Positions 17,865-26,901 of a DNA stretch of 64,000 nucleotides are shown here, one piece after another (positions within the stretch are counted from its first letter, which is position 1; the number at the start of each line of letters is the position of its first letter). A program made the translations under genes and the position numbers. The DNA is from Paenibacillus woosongensis. Its GTDB lineage: Bacteria; Bacillota; Bacilli; Paenibacillales; Paenibacillaceae. The notes beneath the pieces are model-generated. The model had not been told where the DNA came from and did no database searches. It saw nothing but the letters and a program-made list of their open reading frames with translations. The stretch lies in assembly GCF_030122845.1 (NCBI RefSeq), contig NZ_CP126084.1, positions 2,108,001 to 2,172,000 on the forward strand. The letters run 5' to 3'.

Positions 17865-17969
17865 TTAGAACAGGATGGAACGGCTCACAATAACGAGCAG
17901 AATGAACAACACCAGAATTGTACCTGTGGAAGTCCAGAAACCGCCACAAGAATGACCTACACCCGACAT
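17865..17969 (-). CDS. YjcZ-type small sporulation/membrane protein, 34 aa
   Basis: A 34-residue protein: MSGVGHSCGGFW followed by a single hydrophobic helix (TGTILVLFILLVIVSRSIL) and Phe. The Gly/Cys-rich head and one C-terminal TM helix match the YjcZ family of tiny membrane proteins, several of which are made during sporulation or sit on the spore. A perfect AAAGGAGGT site lies six bases before the ATG. It is easily missed by gene callers because of its size. Confidence 0.85.
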   Translation of the reverse strand: MSGVGHSCGGFWTSTGTILVLFILLVIVSRSILF

Positions 17970-18144
17970 GAGATAACCTCCTTTAAAGATGTTTGATTAG
18001 AAGTTACGGTATATACTATGGCGTATTCGTTCATATAGTTTAGACGCTTACCTAGAACATGTTAAAATAGGCGCTGGATAGTGCTCATTTAATCATGTAT
18101 AGTATTATTAATAGACATAAACCTTACTGGAGGGAGATTTTTTT

Positions 18145-19005
18145 TTGGAATACAAAGGACTAATGAGCGGTTTCTACAAAGTAACCGAGTGGATCATGAG
18201 AATATCGGGAAGCAATTTGCTCTGGCTTCTCTGTTCGTCGCCTTTTTGGTTTTTCGTGCTAACGGGATTGTTAACCCCGGACATCGAAATGTGGATTCAA
18301 ATCGCTTGGATTTTAGCCGTGTTGGCACCGTTTACATTGTTCCCGGCTACAGCGGCGCTATTCTCGGTGACGCGTAAATGGGTCATGGGCGATACGGATG
18401 TGAGCGTTGTTAAAGTGTACTTCAAAGGGTACAAAGAGAACTACAAGCAGAGCATGATCGGTGGAATCTTCTACACTTTGTTGATCATTGTCATGATCGT
18501 CGACTATAACGTATATATGAAGCAATTCGCCAACATGCAGATTATCGGCATCATCATGTTGATTTTCTTGATCTTGCTGTCGGTTTCCTTATTCAATTTC
18601 TTTTCATTGGTTGCCCACTATCATTTGAAAACTTCGCTTCTTATTAAGAATGCGATCCTGCTGACCATCCTCCGTCCGTTCCGCGTGTTATCGACGGTGC
18701 TTTGCGTCATTGCGCTGGGATTCATTACGATGCAGTTCACATGGCTGATCTTGTTCGGCTTCGGTACGCTTGCCGCATTCGTTGCCTTCTATAATTTCAA
18801 TGTCAGTTATAACAAGCTTCAGGAGAAGGTTGAGAAGATGCGCGTAGTGGAGGAAGGCTCGAAAGACGGCGAAGAAGACAGCAGCGACGCTGAAGGAAAC
18901 GAAGGAGCCGGGAATGACCGCGAAGACCGTGAGCATGCCGGAAATGCAGAAGAGCCAACGGCTGAACTGCCGGATGACAGCAGTAAGGATCAGACAAAAT
19001 CCTAG
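18145..19005 (+). CDS. YesL-type DUF624 membrane protein
   Basis: A 286-residue protein with five predicted helices and the DUF624 pattern (early GSNLLWLLCSSPFW helix, FPATAALFSVTRKWVMGD loop, YFKGYKENYKQS). The last 65 residues are an unusual strongly acidic, Asp/Glu/Gly-rich cytoplasmic tail (SKDGEEDSSDAEGNEGAGND). The TTG start follows GGAGGGAG by eight bases. YesL relatives often sit in carbohydrate-uptake loci; here no sugar transporter is adjacent, so its role is unknown. Confidence 0.85.
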   Translation: MEYKGLMSGFYKVTEWIMRISGSNLLWLLCSSPFWFFVLTGLLTPDIEMWIQIAWILAVLAPFTLFPATAALFSVTRKWVMGDTDVSVVKVYFKGYKENYKQSMIGGIFYTLLIIVMIVDYNVYMKQFANMQIIGIIMLIFLILLSVSLFNFFSLVAHYHLKTSLLIKNAILLTILRPFRVLSTVLCVIALGFITMQFTWLILFGFGTLAAFVAFYNFNVSYNKLQEKVEKMRVVEEGSKDGEEDSSDAEGNEGAGNDREDREHAGNAEEPTAELPDDSSKDQTKS

Positions 19006-19042
19006 GCCGAATTTACAAATTTTACAAACTGCCTATATTAGG

Positions 19043-19071
19043 TTTACATTTAGAAATAGAAGGACTATAAT
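19043..19071 (+). promoter_or_regulatory. Promoter of the probable 6S RNA
   Basis: TTTACA, a 17-base spacer and TATAAT place the transcription start near 19078. Confidence 0.7.
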
Positions 19072-19077
19072 AGGTTT

Positions 19078-19326
19078 ACGTCCTGCGATGTGCGTTTCGG
19101 TTCCATGTTGTTTTGAACCAATGACAATGTCCAGGGAGACTTAAATTGCTTCGCTGCTGAAAGGCCCTATCTATTAGATCAGGGGACTTCAAAGGCGCTG
19201 CTGCGGTCACCCACCTGCTGATGCAGGTTCGAGACAGTGTAACCGGACGGCATAGGCGGGTCTACATATTCAATGATGACAGCACCCTGTCCCTTTATGG
19301 AATAAAGGTACCAGGGTGCTTTTGTT
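19078..19326 (+). ncRNA. ssrS: Probable 6S RNA (SsrS)
   Basis: A non-coding stretch of about 250 bases between a consensus promoter and a strong terminator. The 5' end begins GTCCTG, like Bacillus 6S-1 RNA. The 3' half has ACCCACCT pairing with AGGCGGGT (one mismatch) around an ACCTGC/GCAGGT hairpin and a TTCGAGACAG segment, which recall the conserved 3' side of Gram-positive 6S RNAs. 6S RNA mimics an open promoter and sequesters sigma-A RNA polymerase in stationary phase. The call is from remembered consensus and pairing logic, not a covariance search; RNase P, tmRNA and SRP RNA signatures are absent. Confidence 0.65.
19281..19325 (+). terminator. Terminator of the probable 6S RNA
   Basis: The nine-pair outer stem AGCACCCTG/CAGGGTGCT encloses CCTTTAT/ATAAAGG and is followed by TTTTGTTTG. 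Confidence 0.85.
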
Positions 19327-19408
19327 TGTTACGCAACAATGTTAAACTAGATACAAATGTAGTACATACACCCTATGTCTCGTGACGAGTAACGAAGGAG
19401 GAAGTAGA

Positions 19409-19801
19409 GTGTCAATCAAAAGAACCCTCATCGGCATATTCCGCAGCCAGGAAGGTACGAGCGACCGTGCGAAAGTGCCCGAAATGAAAACAAGGTATTA
19501 TCAGCTATCCAAGGATAGAATTTGGGAGGAAGTCTCCTCGACGTTAAAGAAAATTCCAGGGTATAAAGTGCTGCACGAGGTGCAGTCTGTCGGCGAAATT
19601 ACGCTGGAGAAGAAAACCGCGTTGGGCCGCACGATGGATATTACCGTATCGATCGTGTCGACAGGGCCGCTTCGCAGTGCGGTGGACATCTACTCGGCGA
19701 CGAGGGGGTCGTTGGGGGATTTGGGCAGCAACTATCGCAATATCCTCAATCTTTATGCGGCGCTGGACAAGAAGCTCGGGGCTTATAAAGTAACTTCATA
19801 A
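19409..19801 (+). CDS. DUF1499 family protein
   Basis: A 130-residue soluble protein. The DUF1499 features are the YYQLSKDRIWEEVSSTLKKIPGYKVLHE start of the domain, a middle beta region with RTMDITVSIVSTG and the terminal YSATRGSLGDLGSNYRNILNLYAALDKKL, where R-x-G-x-x-D-x-G-x-N is the family signature. Function unknown. The start is GTG at 19409 behind GAAGGAGGAAG; upstream frame extension is non-coding. Confidence 0.85.
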   Translation: MSIKRTLIGIFRSQEGTSDRAKVPEMKTRYYQLSKDRIWEEVSSTLKKIPGYKVLHEVQSVGEITLEKKTALGRTMDITVSIVSTGPLRSAVDIYSATRGSLGDLGSNYRNILNLYAALDKKLGAYKVTS

Positions 19802-19807
19802 TTAAAC

Positions 19808-19850
19808 AAAAGCGAGCAGGGAGGTTTTATCCTCCTACTCGCTTTTCTTG
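19808..19850 (+). terminator. Terminator between DUF1499 gene and tpx
   Basis: The stem AAAAGCGAG/CTCGCTTTT has an inner AGGGAGG/CCTCCT pairing and T-rich tails on both strands, so it likely serves both convergent genes. Confidence 0.85.
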
Positions 19851-19879
19851 TTCAATAGGGTTATTGCAACTGCAACTTA

Positions 19880-20398
19880 TTACAGAAGGGCTTTAACTGC
19901 AGCAATTGCATTTTCATAGTTCGGATGTTCGGTCATTTCACTTAAGTATTCGACATAGGTAATTTTGTTGTCTTTGTCGATCACGAATACGGAGCGTTGA
20001 TCCAATTTGAATTCCTTAATCAATACACCATAGGCTTGACCAAAGGAATTGTCTTTATAGTCGGACAGGGTTACTACGCGGTCAACGCCTGCGGCACCGC
20101 ACCAGCGGGCTTGAGCGAAAGGCAGATCCGCGCTGACCGTCAGGATAACGACGTCGTCGCCAAGGCTGGCAGCTTCTTCGTTGAAGCGGCGAGTTTGCGC
20201 ATCGCATACGCCTGTGTCCAGGGAGGGGACGACACTGATGAGCTTGATTTTACCTGCAAAGTCCTGAAGAGTTGCTTCTTCGAGCAAATTTTTACTTAAA
20301 CGGAATTCTGGAGCCGTATCGCCAACTTTCAGCTCAGGACCTACCAGAGTAATCGGATTGCCTTTAAATGTTGCCGCATTAGTACGTTCTTGTGCCAA
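19880..20398 (-). CDS. tpx: Thiol peroxidase (atypical 2-Cys peroxiredoxin)
   Basis: A 172-residue Tpx reducing H2O2 and alkyl hydroperoxides with thioredoxin. The peroxidatic Cys is in [20 protein letters not shown] and the resolving Cys in [13 protein letters not shown], the Tpx spacing. The start [20 protein letters not shown] is the family's standard N-terminus, preceded by GGAGGAGAT. It is divergent from the rhomboid gene. Confidence 0.97.
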   Translation of the reverse strand: MAQERTNAATFKGNPITLVGPELKVGDTAPEFRLSKNLLEEATLQDFAGKIKLISVVPSLDTGVCDAQTRRFNEEAASLGDDVVILTVSADLPFAQARWCGAAGVDRVVTLSDYKDNSFGQAYGVLIKEFKLDQRSVFVIDKDNKITYVEYLSEMTEHPNYENAIAAVKALL

Positions 20399-20496
20399 AT
20401 GTATCTCCTCCTAACAATTTTGTGAAAGCACCTAATTTTAATTATAATCTTTTTAGAAAGAGATTGTCCAACATTAGGAAGAAAGGTTCGGATCGT

Positions 20497-21099
20497 ATGA
20501 TATTTATTCGCTATGAGAATTGGAGAACGTATCTGAAATCGTACCCTGTTACCTGCTTCATTCTAGCAATTAATATTGTGATGTTTGTTCTAACTGCTGC
20601 GGGGCCGGAGGGGGTCATCCTTGATTATGGGGCTATGGTGAATAAAGAACCCTATGCCAGTGAATGGTGGCGGTATGTCGCCGCGGTATTCCTGCATTTC
20701 AACTTCGGGCATTTGTTCTCTAACAGCTTCGGGATACTGATCTTTACGCCCCCGATGGAGCGGCTGCTCGGCTCCTGGCGTTATGTCCTGTTATATTTAG
20801 GGAGCGGTGTCGTCGGCAATCTGATCACGGCGGGAATCTATCAGCATTCGTCTATTCCGCATATTTCTGCAGGGGCATCAGGCGCCATTTACGGTATTTA
20901 CGGGGCATTCCTTTATGTTGCGCTATTTCAGCGTCAATTCATGGACGAAGCATCCCGCAAGACGCTGTACAGCCTGCTTATCGTCGGGATTATCTTCTCG
21001 TTCCTCGTGCCTCAGGTCAACTGGATCGCCCACTTAGGCGGATTTATCGGCGGCTTCTTCATCTATGGATTGATCATTCGCCTGTTAAAACGACGTTGA
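20497..21099 (+). CDS. Rhomboid family intramembrane serine protease
   Basis: A 200-residue, six-helix rhomboid. The catalytic dyad is visible as GASGAIYGIYGAF (Ser) and NWIAHLGGFIGGFF (His). The HFNFGHLFSN segment in helix 2 is the HxxxN oxyanion motif. The start MIFIRYENWR is preferred over the upstream frame from 20392, which would overlap tpx. It lacks the N-terminal domain of B. subtilis GluP. Substrates unknown. Confidence 0.92.
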   Translation: MIFIRYENWRTYLKSYPVTCFILAINIVMFVLTAAGPEGVILDYGAMVNKEPYASEWWRYVAAVFLHFNFGHLFSNSFGILIFTPPMERLLGSWRYVLLYLGSGVVGNLITAGIYQHSSIPHISAGASGAIYGIYGAFLYVALFQRQFMDEASRKTLYSLLIVGIIFSFLVPQVNWIAHLGGFIGGFFIYGLIIRLLKRR

Positions 21100-21197
21100 A
21101 CCCCTTGAAGGTAAATGGTAAAGTTATGTTAGAGCAAAAATGATGGCAAGTTACCCATATGGGTTATGACAGGAATCGAAATGGAGCGATCAGATTC

Positions 21198-22106
21198 GTG
21201 GAATTAAGACAACTGCAATACTTTGTGAAGGTGGCGAAGAAGGAGCATGTTACACAGGCAGCCGAAGAGCTTCATGTGGCCCAGTCTGCGGTAAGCAGGC
21301 AAATCCACCAGCTGGAGCAGGAGCTTGGCGTTGACTTGTTCATGCAAAAGGGAAGAAATCTGCATTTGACTGCGGTAGGACAGCTATTTTGCAGCCGGGT
21401 GGAGACGATCCTCAAAGATTTGGATCGCGCCGTAAATGAAGTTCACGAGTTTATTGATCCTGAGCAAGGCGAAATTCGTCTCGGATTTCCACATAGCCTC
21501 GGTGTTCATGTTATTCCTAGTGTAGTTGCCGAATTCCGTAAGTTGTATCCGAATGTAAAGTTCAGATTCAAGCAAGGAATGTACCCGACACTCATTCGTG
21601 ATGTCGTATCAGCCGAAGTGGATTTGGCCTTCATCTCTCCTTTTCCAGAGAACCATAATCAGGTTGCGGGCAACGTCGTACTGACGGAGGATTTAGTGGC
21701 GATTCTGCCTCCAGGCCATCCGCTCGCCAACGAGCAGAGCATCAAGCTCAACCAGTTGAAAGACGATAAATTCATCTTGTTCAGCAAAGGTTATTCTTTA
21801 AGACCTATCGTGTGGCATGCTTGTCTGGAAGCCGGATTCACGCCGAAAATCGCCTTTGAAGGCGAGGAGACGGATACGATCCGCGGCTTAGTCGCGGCCG
21901 GGATGGGCGTCAGTCTCCTGCCTGAAGTGGCGTTATTCCAGAGCTTCACGCTGCAGCCGGCCCGGGTTCGCATTTCTACGCCGAAAGTAACGAGAACGAT
22001 CGGGCTGATTCACCGAGCCGACGATAAACTCCCGCTGGTCGCGCAATCCTTCCGCATATTTCTGCTAGAATATTTCGGACTACAACCGGACACGCCGCCA
22101 AGTTAA
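21198..22106 (+). CDS. LysR family transcriptional regulator
   Basis: A 302-residue LTTR. The winged HTH covers residues 1-60 (ELRQLQYFVKVAKKEHVTQA, then AEELHVAQSAVSRQIHQLEQ) and the periplasmic-binding-like effector domain starts near residue 90 (IRLGFPHSLGVHVIP). The TQAAEELHVAQSAVSRQI helices resemble the GltC/CynR-like group. The start GTG at 21198 gives the usual V/M-ELRQLQYF; GGAG lies 11 bases upstream. No obvious divergent target gene, since the neighbour upstream is the co-oriented rhomboid gene. Confidence 0.92.
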   Translation: MELRQLQYFVKVAKKEHVTQAAEELHVAQSAVSRQIHQLEQELGVDLFMQKGRNLHLTAVGQLFCSRVETILKDLDRAVNEVHEFIDPEQGEIRLGFPHSLGVHVIPSVVAEFRKLYPNVKFRFKQGMYPTLIRDVVSAEVDLAFISPFPENHNQVAGNVVLTEDLVAILPPGHPLANEQSIKLNQLKDDKFILFSKGYSLRPIVWHACLEAGFTPKIAFEGEETDTIRGLVAAGMGVSLLPEVALFQSFTLQPARVRISTPKVTRTIGLIHRADDKLPLVAQSFRIFLLEYFGLQPDTPPS

Positions 22107-22122
22107 TAACTGGCGGCGTTTG
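22093..22122 (+). terminator. Terminator overlapping the LysR stop codon
   Basis: The stem CGCCGCCA/TGGCGGCG has the TAA stop within its ten-base loop and is followed by TTTGTTCTT. Confidence 0.8.
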
Positions 22123-22238
22123 TTCTTGTAATATCGAAAAAGGTCGATGGACATGCTGTCCAGCCGGTTCAAACCGTCTAGCGCTTCTTTCGGGGCATTG
22201 CAGCCCGGAAGGCATGATCCCAAATTATTAACCATAAT

Positions 22239-22283
22239 AAAGCCCAGCCTATACGGAAATAGCCGTATGGCTGGGCTTTTTCC
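22239..22283 (+). terminator. Second, orphan terminator
   Basis: The 11-pair stem AAAGCCCAGCC/GGCTGGGCTTT with inner ATACGG/CCGTAT pairing and a T-tail. No gene lies between it and the LysR terminator 115 bases upstream. Confidence 0.75.
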
Positions 22284-22435
22284 GCAGCTTGAGCGGGTTT
22301 GTTGTTGACTCCGTGCATTTTAAGTTAGATTTGCTCTTATTTTACTATACTTTTATTTTCGCACAGTATACTAGGGTTCAAGATCTGAAAGCAATGATTG
22401 TGCAAATAACAAATAAGGCGTGGTGAAGAGTAGCA

Positions 22436-23311
22436 ATGGAGTTGAAAATTGAGCATGTAACCAAATCCTATGGCTCAAAACAAGTGCTTAACCAGGTCAC
22501 CCTGCATCTAAAGCCGGGTATTCTGGGACTGCTGGGACCGAATGGGGCAGGTAAATCAACCTTGATGAGAATGCTGTCGACATTAGAAAAGCCTACTTCC
22601 GGAGTGATTACTTGGAACAGTGTGGATATCGCGCAGCATCCAGATGAATTGCGCGCCGAACTCGGCTATTTGCCGCAGGACTTCGGCGTGTATCCGAATA
22701 TGAACCCCGTGGAGTTTCTGGAGTATATGGCCGCGATGAAGGGGTTAACGCTAAAATCGGCAAGGAAGAGGATCGATGAATTGCTCGAAATTTTAAATTT
22801 ATCTAATGACCGCAAGAAGCTATTGGGGGGATTTTCCGGGGGGATGAAGCAGCGCGTAGGTATCGCCCAGGCACTGTTAAATGATCCTTCGCTGCTCATC
22901 GTCGATGAGCCGACCGTGGGACTTGATCCTGAGGAGCGCATCCGCTTCAGAAATCTGCTATCGACGATGTCCTCCAATCGGATCGTCATTCTCTCTACGC
23001 ATATCGTTACGGATATCGAGTCGATTGCTCCGAATATCGCAATCCTTTTCAGAGGCAGACTCGTGAATTTAACGACGCCGGAAAGTTTGATCCAGAGGGC
23101 AGATATCAAGGTGTGGCTGAGCATTTTCCCTTCCTCCGAGCTGCAGGACATGCAGGAGAAGTATATTATTAGCAGCGCCATACACCGTAGCGACGGGGTG
23201 CATGCCCGGATCGTTTCTGATTTCCGCCCTTCCCAGAATGCTGTTCTGCTTCCTTCTACGCTGGAGGATGCCTACCTGTACGCCGTCTCTCCATTAGGAG
23301 GGGCGTCATGA
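22436..23311 (+). CDS. ABC transporter ATP-binding subunit
   Basis: A 291-residue nucleotide-binding protein: Walker A GPNGAGKST (about residue 36), Q-loop LGYLPQDFGVYPNM, signature FSGGMKQRVGIAQA, Walker B LLIVDEPTVGLDPEE, switch His STHIVTDIE. The last 75 residues form an accessory domain typical of exporters of the antibiotic-resistance or lantibiotic-immunity type. Its stop overlaps the permease start (ATGA), so the two are translationally coupled. Confidence 0.95.
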   Translation: MELKIEHVTKSYGSKQVLNQVTLHLKPGILGLLGPNGAGKSTLMRMLSTLEKPTSGVITWNSVDIAQHPDELRAELGYLPQDFGVYPNMNPVEFLEYMAAMKGLTLKSARKRIDELLEILNLSNDRKKLLGGFSGGMKQRVGIAQALLNDPSLLIVDEPTVGLDPEERIRFRNLLSTMSSNRIVILSTHIVTDIESIAPNIAILFRGRLVNLTTPESLIQRADIKVWLSIFPSSELQDMQEKYIISSAIHRSDGVHARIVSDFRPSQNAVLLPSTLEDAYLYAVSPLGGAS

Positions 23312-24933
23312 GCAATGCATGGAGAACCTACTACTGTCTGATCAAGAACAACCTGATCAAGCAAATGAGAAGCTACTCCTTCCTCATCGTCGTCCTGCTA
23401 ACGTTGTTCCTGGGATATGCCTGCGTGCCATCCCCCTCCAGCGGGTATCAGGTGTTCTATATTGGCGGGGTACGAGGCATTTACAATTCCGCATGGTTAG
23501 GCGGGATGGTCACGATGATGTCCACGCTGCTGTTGTGGCTGTTTGCCTTCTTTATGCTGCGCAGCCAGGTTTCCGAGGATCAGAGGCTGAAGGTCGGGCA
23601 GATCATCGCTTCGACGCCGATTTCTAATTTTCGCTACATTTTTAGCAAAGTGATCTCCAACTATGTTGTACTGCTTGTGATCGAGCTGCTGTTGTTTCTG
23701 GCGTTTATGGGAATGCAGTTGATCCGCGGGGAAGACTATTATATTCATATCGCCGATTACTTGCAGCCATTCGCCTTCATAGTCATGCCTTCGCTGCTCG
23801 TTCTGGCAGCATTGACTGTATTGTTCGACGTGATGCCTGGTTTAAAGGGTGTCGTGGGGAATATCATCTTTTTTGCTCTATGGGTATGCTGTAGTATCGT
23901 GTCGATCGCTACGCCGAATAGTCTACTGGATGTATTCGGGCTTGATATCATTCGTTCGGATATGGTAAGGGAAGCTACGCTGAAATATGCGTTCCTGTCT
24001 GCGAGCGAGGAGGGCGGAAGCTTCGGATATTATCCGGTGGAAGGCACCAGCCCTACGTTTGTCTGGCATGGCGTAGAATGGAGCTCAAGCCTGCTTATTT
24101 ACCGATTGGCCTGGGTAGGCATCGCAGTGCTGCTTATTCTTGTTTCTTCCCTCGTATTCAACCGCTTCAGGACAAAAGAGAATGCCAAACTTAGTCACAT
24201 CCAGGTTATCTATGAACCGAAGAATGGTGTTGCTGCCAAACCGGATCATAGCCATGAGTATAGGCTGTCTCCTGTCGAGAAAGAGAAGAGAGTCCGCATG
24301 ATGAGACTAGTTCGAGCGGAGATATGCATTATGCTGAAAGATTGTTCCATTTGGTGGTATCTGCTTGTGCTGGGCAGTATGGCCGCGAGCCTTCTCATCC
24401 CGATGGAAAACGTACAGAGCTGGCTGCCCGTACTAGCGTTATGGCCGATTGCCATCTGGTCGCAAATGGGCACACGGGAGAAATATTATTTTACCCGGGA
24501 ATTGTTGATGTCCAGCTGTTCTCCGCTCAACAGATTTTTTGCGGTTTGGGTTTCAGGAATTCTCATTACCCTGCTCGTATTCTCGGGAGCGTTAGTCCAC
24601 TTCATTCTGGATGGACAATGGGCGCACTTGACGGCTTGGCTGGTGAGCGTTCTATTCGTTCCGACGCTGGCCATGGCTTTGGGAACGCTCAGCGGGACGA
24701 GGAAAATGTTTGAAGTCGTCTATATGTTGTGGTGGTATATGGGAGCGGTTAACAACCTTCCTGGTCTTAACTTCCTGGGCGCCGGGACAAGCCAATCCCT
24801 ACTATACGGCATATTGACATGCCTCCTGCTGATCGTGGCTCTTGTTGGCCAGCAGATCAAAGCAGGAGTGCTGGGAGGTAGCGCTGCGAAAGGAAATAAC
24901 TCGAAGCACTACGATAAAGGAGGAGTATCATGA
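23308..24933 (+). CDS. ABC-2 type permease subunit
   Basis: A 541-residue permease with about 12 helices in two halves separated by a cytoplasmic loop (about residues 285-340, rich in Lys/Arg/Glu). The first half has a large extracytoplasmic loop after helix 1 (YACVPSPSSGYQVFYIGGVR), as in ABC-2 exporters fused head to tail. It is encoded between the ATPase and a lipoprotein with four-base overlaps on both sides, so the three products probably form one complex. Substrate unknown. Confidence 0.85.
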   Translation: MSNAWRTYYCLIKNNLIKQMRSYSFLIVVLLTLFLGYACVPSPSSGYQVFYIGGVRGIYNSAWLGGMVTMMSTLLLWLFAFFMLRSQVSEDQRLKVGQIIASTPISNFRYIFSKVISNYVVLLVIELLLFLAFMGMQLIRGEDYYIHIADYLQPFAFIVMPSLLVLAALTVLFDVMPGLKGVVGNIIFFALWVCCSIVSIATPNSLLDVFGLDIIRSDMVREATLKYAFLSASEEGGSFGYYPVEGTSPTFVWHGVEWSSSLLIYRLAWVGIAVLLILVSSLVFNRFRTKENAKLSHIQVIYEPKNGVAAKPDHSHEYRLSPVEKEKRVRMMRLVRAEICIMLKDCSIWWYLLVLGSMAASLLIPMENVQSWLPVLALWPIAIWSQMGTREKYYFTRELLMSSCSPLNRFFAVWVSGILITLLVFSGALVHFILDGQWAHLTAWLVSVLFVPTLAMALGTLSGTRKMFEVVYMLWWYMGAVNNLPGLNFLGAGTSQSLLYGILTCLLLIVALVGQQIKAGVLGGSAAKGNNSKHYDKGGVS

Positions 24934-25736
24934 ATTTGATAATTAACCGTAATATAAAAATGATTACTACGGCGTTGGCTGTGGTCTTGGCCCTGTCTTT
25001 TTCAGGCTGCGATTCCAAACCAAGCGTAAATAGTGCGGGCAAGACCTTCGATGGGACGCAAGTGGAGGAAATCATCCTAAATACGGACGGCCAAAATATT
25101 GAAATACGGTCTGCAGGCAGCTCTGAAATTAAGGTCAGCACAAAAGGCGGTAAAGAAGCCATCGCCGAGTTGAACGGCGGTGTGCTGGATGTTAACTATG
25201 GCAGCTCCTCGAGTCTGGTTAACTTTAAGACAGACACTTTGCAGGTTGAGCTGCCGGATAAGCAATTCCGCAAAATCAGTCTGACGGCGTTTGCTGGGCA
25301 AATTAAAGGCGAAGGTTTGAAAGCCGATGAGCTTGTTTTTATAGGAGATTCGGGAAGGCTTGAAATTAACGGCTTTGAGGGAAATCATATTCAAGGCAAA
25401 GTTGCTTCGGGAGACATTGAGCTTACCGGGATTACCGGTGACTTCCACATCGAGAATGATGCAGGGAATGTGAAGGTATCCCATAACGGGCAACTGGGTC
25501 AAGGAAGCAGTATTAGAACTGGAACGGGAAAAGTCGAGATGGCTTTCGAGAATGCACCTGGCGCCCTGGAGATTGACGCTTCGACAGAATCCGGCAGGAT
25601 CGAGTCGTCCCTGACTTCGGCGTCCGAAGTGAACGCTGTAGGAGCAGGGCAGGAATTAAAGGCTAAGATCGGTTCTGCTGCCGACGCGCCGAATCTAACC
25701 ATCAAATCATCTTCAGGAAGTATTTATATTAAATAA
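24930..25736 (+). CDS. DUF4097-like lipoprotein
   Basis: A 268-residue exported protein with a lipoprotein signal (MITTALAVVLALSFSGCDSK, lipobox SFSGC). The rest is a repetitive right-handed beta-helix-like series with short Gly/Ser/Asp turns (VEEIILNTDGQNIEIRSAGS, IHIEND-type strands, LTIKSSSGSIYIK), typical of DUF4097 adhesin-like beta-solenoids. It overlaps the permease gene by four bases. It may capture substrate or sense the envelope for the ABC exporter. Confidence 0.8.
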   Translation: MNLIINRNIKMITTALAVVLALSFSGCDSKPSVNSAGKTFDGTQVEEIILNTDGQNIEIRSAGSSEIKVSTKGGKEAIAELNGGVLDVNYGSSSSLVNFKTDTLQVELPDKQFRKISLTAFAGQIKGEGLKADELVFIGDSGRLEINGFEGNHIQGKVASGDIELTGITGDFHIENDAGNVKVSHNGQLGQGSSIRTGTGKVEMAFENAPGALEIDASTESGRIESSLTSASEVNAVGAGQELKAKIGSAADAPNLTIKSSSGSIYIK

Positions 25737-25741
25737 AACAT

Positions 25742-25783
25742 CCCGCCCTGCTCCATCGTTGACTGTTGACGGAGAAGGGCGGG
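25742..25783. terminator. Bidirectional terminator between convergent operons
   Basis: A CCCGCCCT/AGGGCGGG stem with an adjacent CTCC/GGAG pairing lies between the lipoprotein stop and the kinase stop. Confidence 0.75.
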
Positions 25784-25788
25784 TATTG

Positions 25789-26895
25789 TTATTTGGCAAA
25801 GGGGATGGTGATGTAGAAGGTAGTCCCCTTCTCCGGGATGCTGTTTACGGAAATATGCCCCCGATGGGCGAGTATCAAATCTTTAACGATCGACAGGCCA
25901 AGGCCCATGGAATGATGGGCGGAAGACGAGTCCGGCGTTGCTCCGCGATAGTATTTCTTGAACAAATTCTCCACAGTAGTGCGGTCCATTCCAACCCCGT
26001 TATCCTCAATCGTAACTTTAATGAATTCGTTCTGTACATTCGTTAGCTGTACCGAAATTGCCGTGCCCGGGGGATTGTGCATGACTGCATTGATAAGCAG
26101 GTTCTGGATCGCCCGGTACAGCAAGCGCCGGTCAAAAGAGAACGGAATCAAATCCTCTTCGCAGTGAAAGCTTAAATCATACTCCTGTAGATGGGGGTCG
26201 TTCCAGGTATCCGCCAGCAGGCTCTTCAGGAACTCCACCAGGTTCGCCTCTTCCAGCCGCAGAGGGATCTGCGCCTTTGTTTCCTGGAGCCGGAGAGACA
26301 GGTTAAAATCCTGAATCAGGGCTTCCATATGCTTGCTTTTTTTGAGAATTTCCTGCATGAAGGAATGCTTCTCTTCCTCGCTCCAGGCATATTCCTCGTT
26401 CAGGAGCAGGGCAGAATAGCCGGATATGTAGGTAAGCGGTGTTTTTAAATCATGGGAGATGCCGGCGATCCAGTCCTTCTTTAACTGCTCCAGCTTCTCT
26501 CTTTCCTGCTGGGATTTTCGGAGTTGGTCGGATAATTCATAAATGTTGGTTATGATTTCGCGGAATAGCCGGTAGGGTCTTTTGAGCTTATTCCGCTTCG
26601 TATACATTTTATCGCTGTCGGCAGGCTCTTGATAAATACCCTGCGATAAGCGGGATATCCAGGAGATGATCAACCAGATTGGGCGGCTGAAATACCAGCT
26701 GAAGATCAGGCTCGAAACGATGATGCTGACCGCGAAAAGAATAATCAGGATCAGGTCGTAGCCGGGCATCCCTTCATAAAGTCCCAGCATGGGCAGAATG
26801 CCGTCGATGATCAGCATGACGACGATTCCCATGCTTAATATCCAGGCAAATAATCCGGCGATAAAATGAATGCTGAAGCGCAGCTTAATATTCAT
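25789..26895 (-). CDS. Sensor histidine kinase
   Basis: A 368-residue kinase with two N-terminal membrane helices (about residues 8-35 and 48-70) and almost no extracytoplasmic loop, so it probably senses within the membrane or via a partner. A HAMP-like linker precedes the phosphoacceptor box ISHDLKTPLTYI; ATPase boxes are NLLINAVMHNP, EDNGVGMD and GLGLSIVKDL. It lies six bases after the response regulator and convergent to the ABC-lipoprotein operon, whose activity it may control. Confidence 0.95.
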   Translation of the reverse strand: MNIKLRFSIHFIAGLFAWILSMGIVVMLIIDGILPMLGLYEGMPGYDLILIILFAVSIIVSSLIFSWYFSRPIWLIISWISRLSQGIYQEPADSDKMYTKRNKLKRPYRLFREIITNIYELSDQLRKSQQEREKLEQLKKDWIAGISHDLKTPLTYISGYSALLLNEEYAWSEEEKHSFMQEILKKSKHMEALIQDFNLSLRLQETKAQIPLRLEEANLVEFLKSLLADTWNDPHLQEYDLSFHCEEDLIPFSFDRRLLYRAIQNLLINAVMHNPPGTAISVQLTNVQNEFIKVTIEDNGVGMDRTTVENLFKKYYRGATPDSSSAHHSMGLGLSIVKDLILAHRGHISVNSIPEKGTTFYITIPFAK

Positions 26896-26901
26896 GATAC
26901 G

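Noticed and set aside
19078..19326. RNase P RNA, tmRNA or SRP RNA
   Set aside because: Length and motifs do not fit: no tmRNA tag frame or tRNA-like ends, no RNase P conserved CR regions, no SRP GGAA-tetraloop domain.
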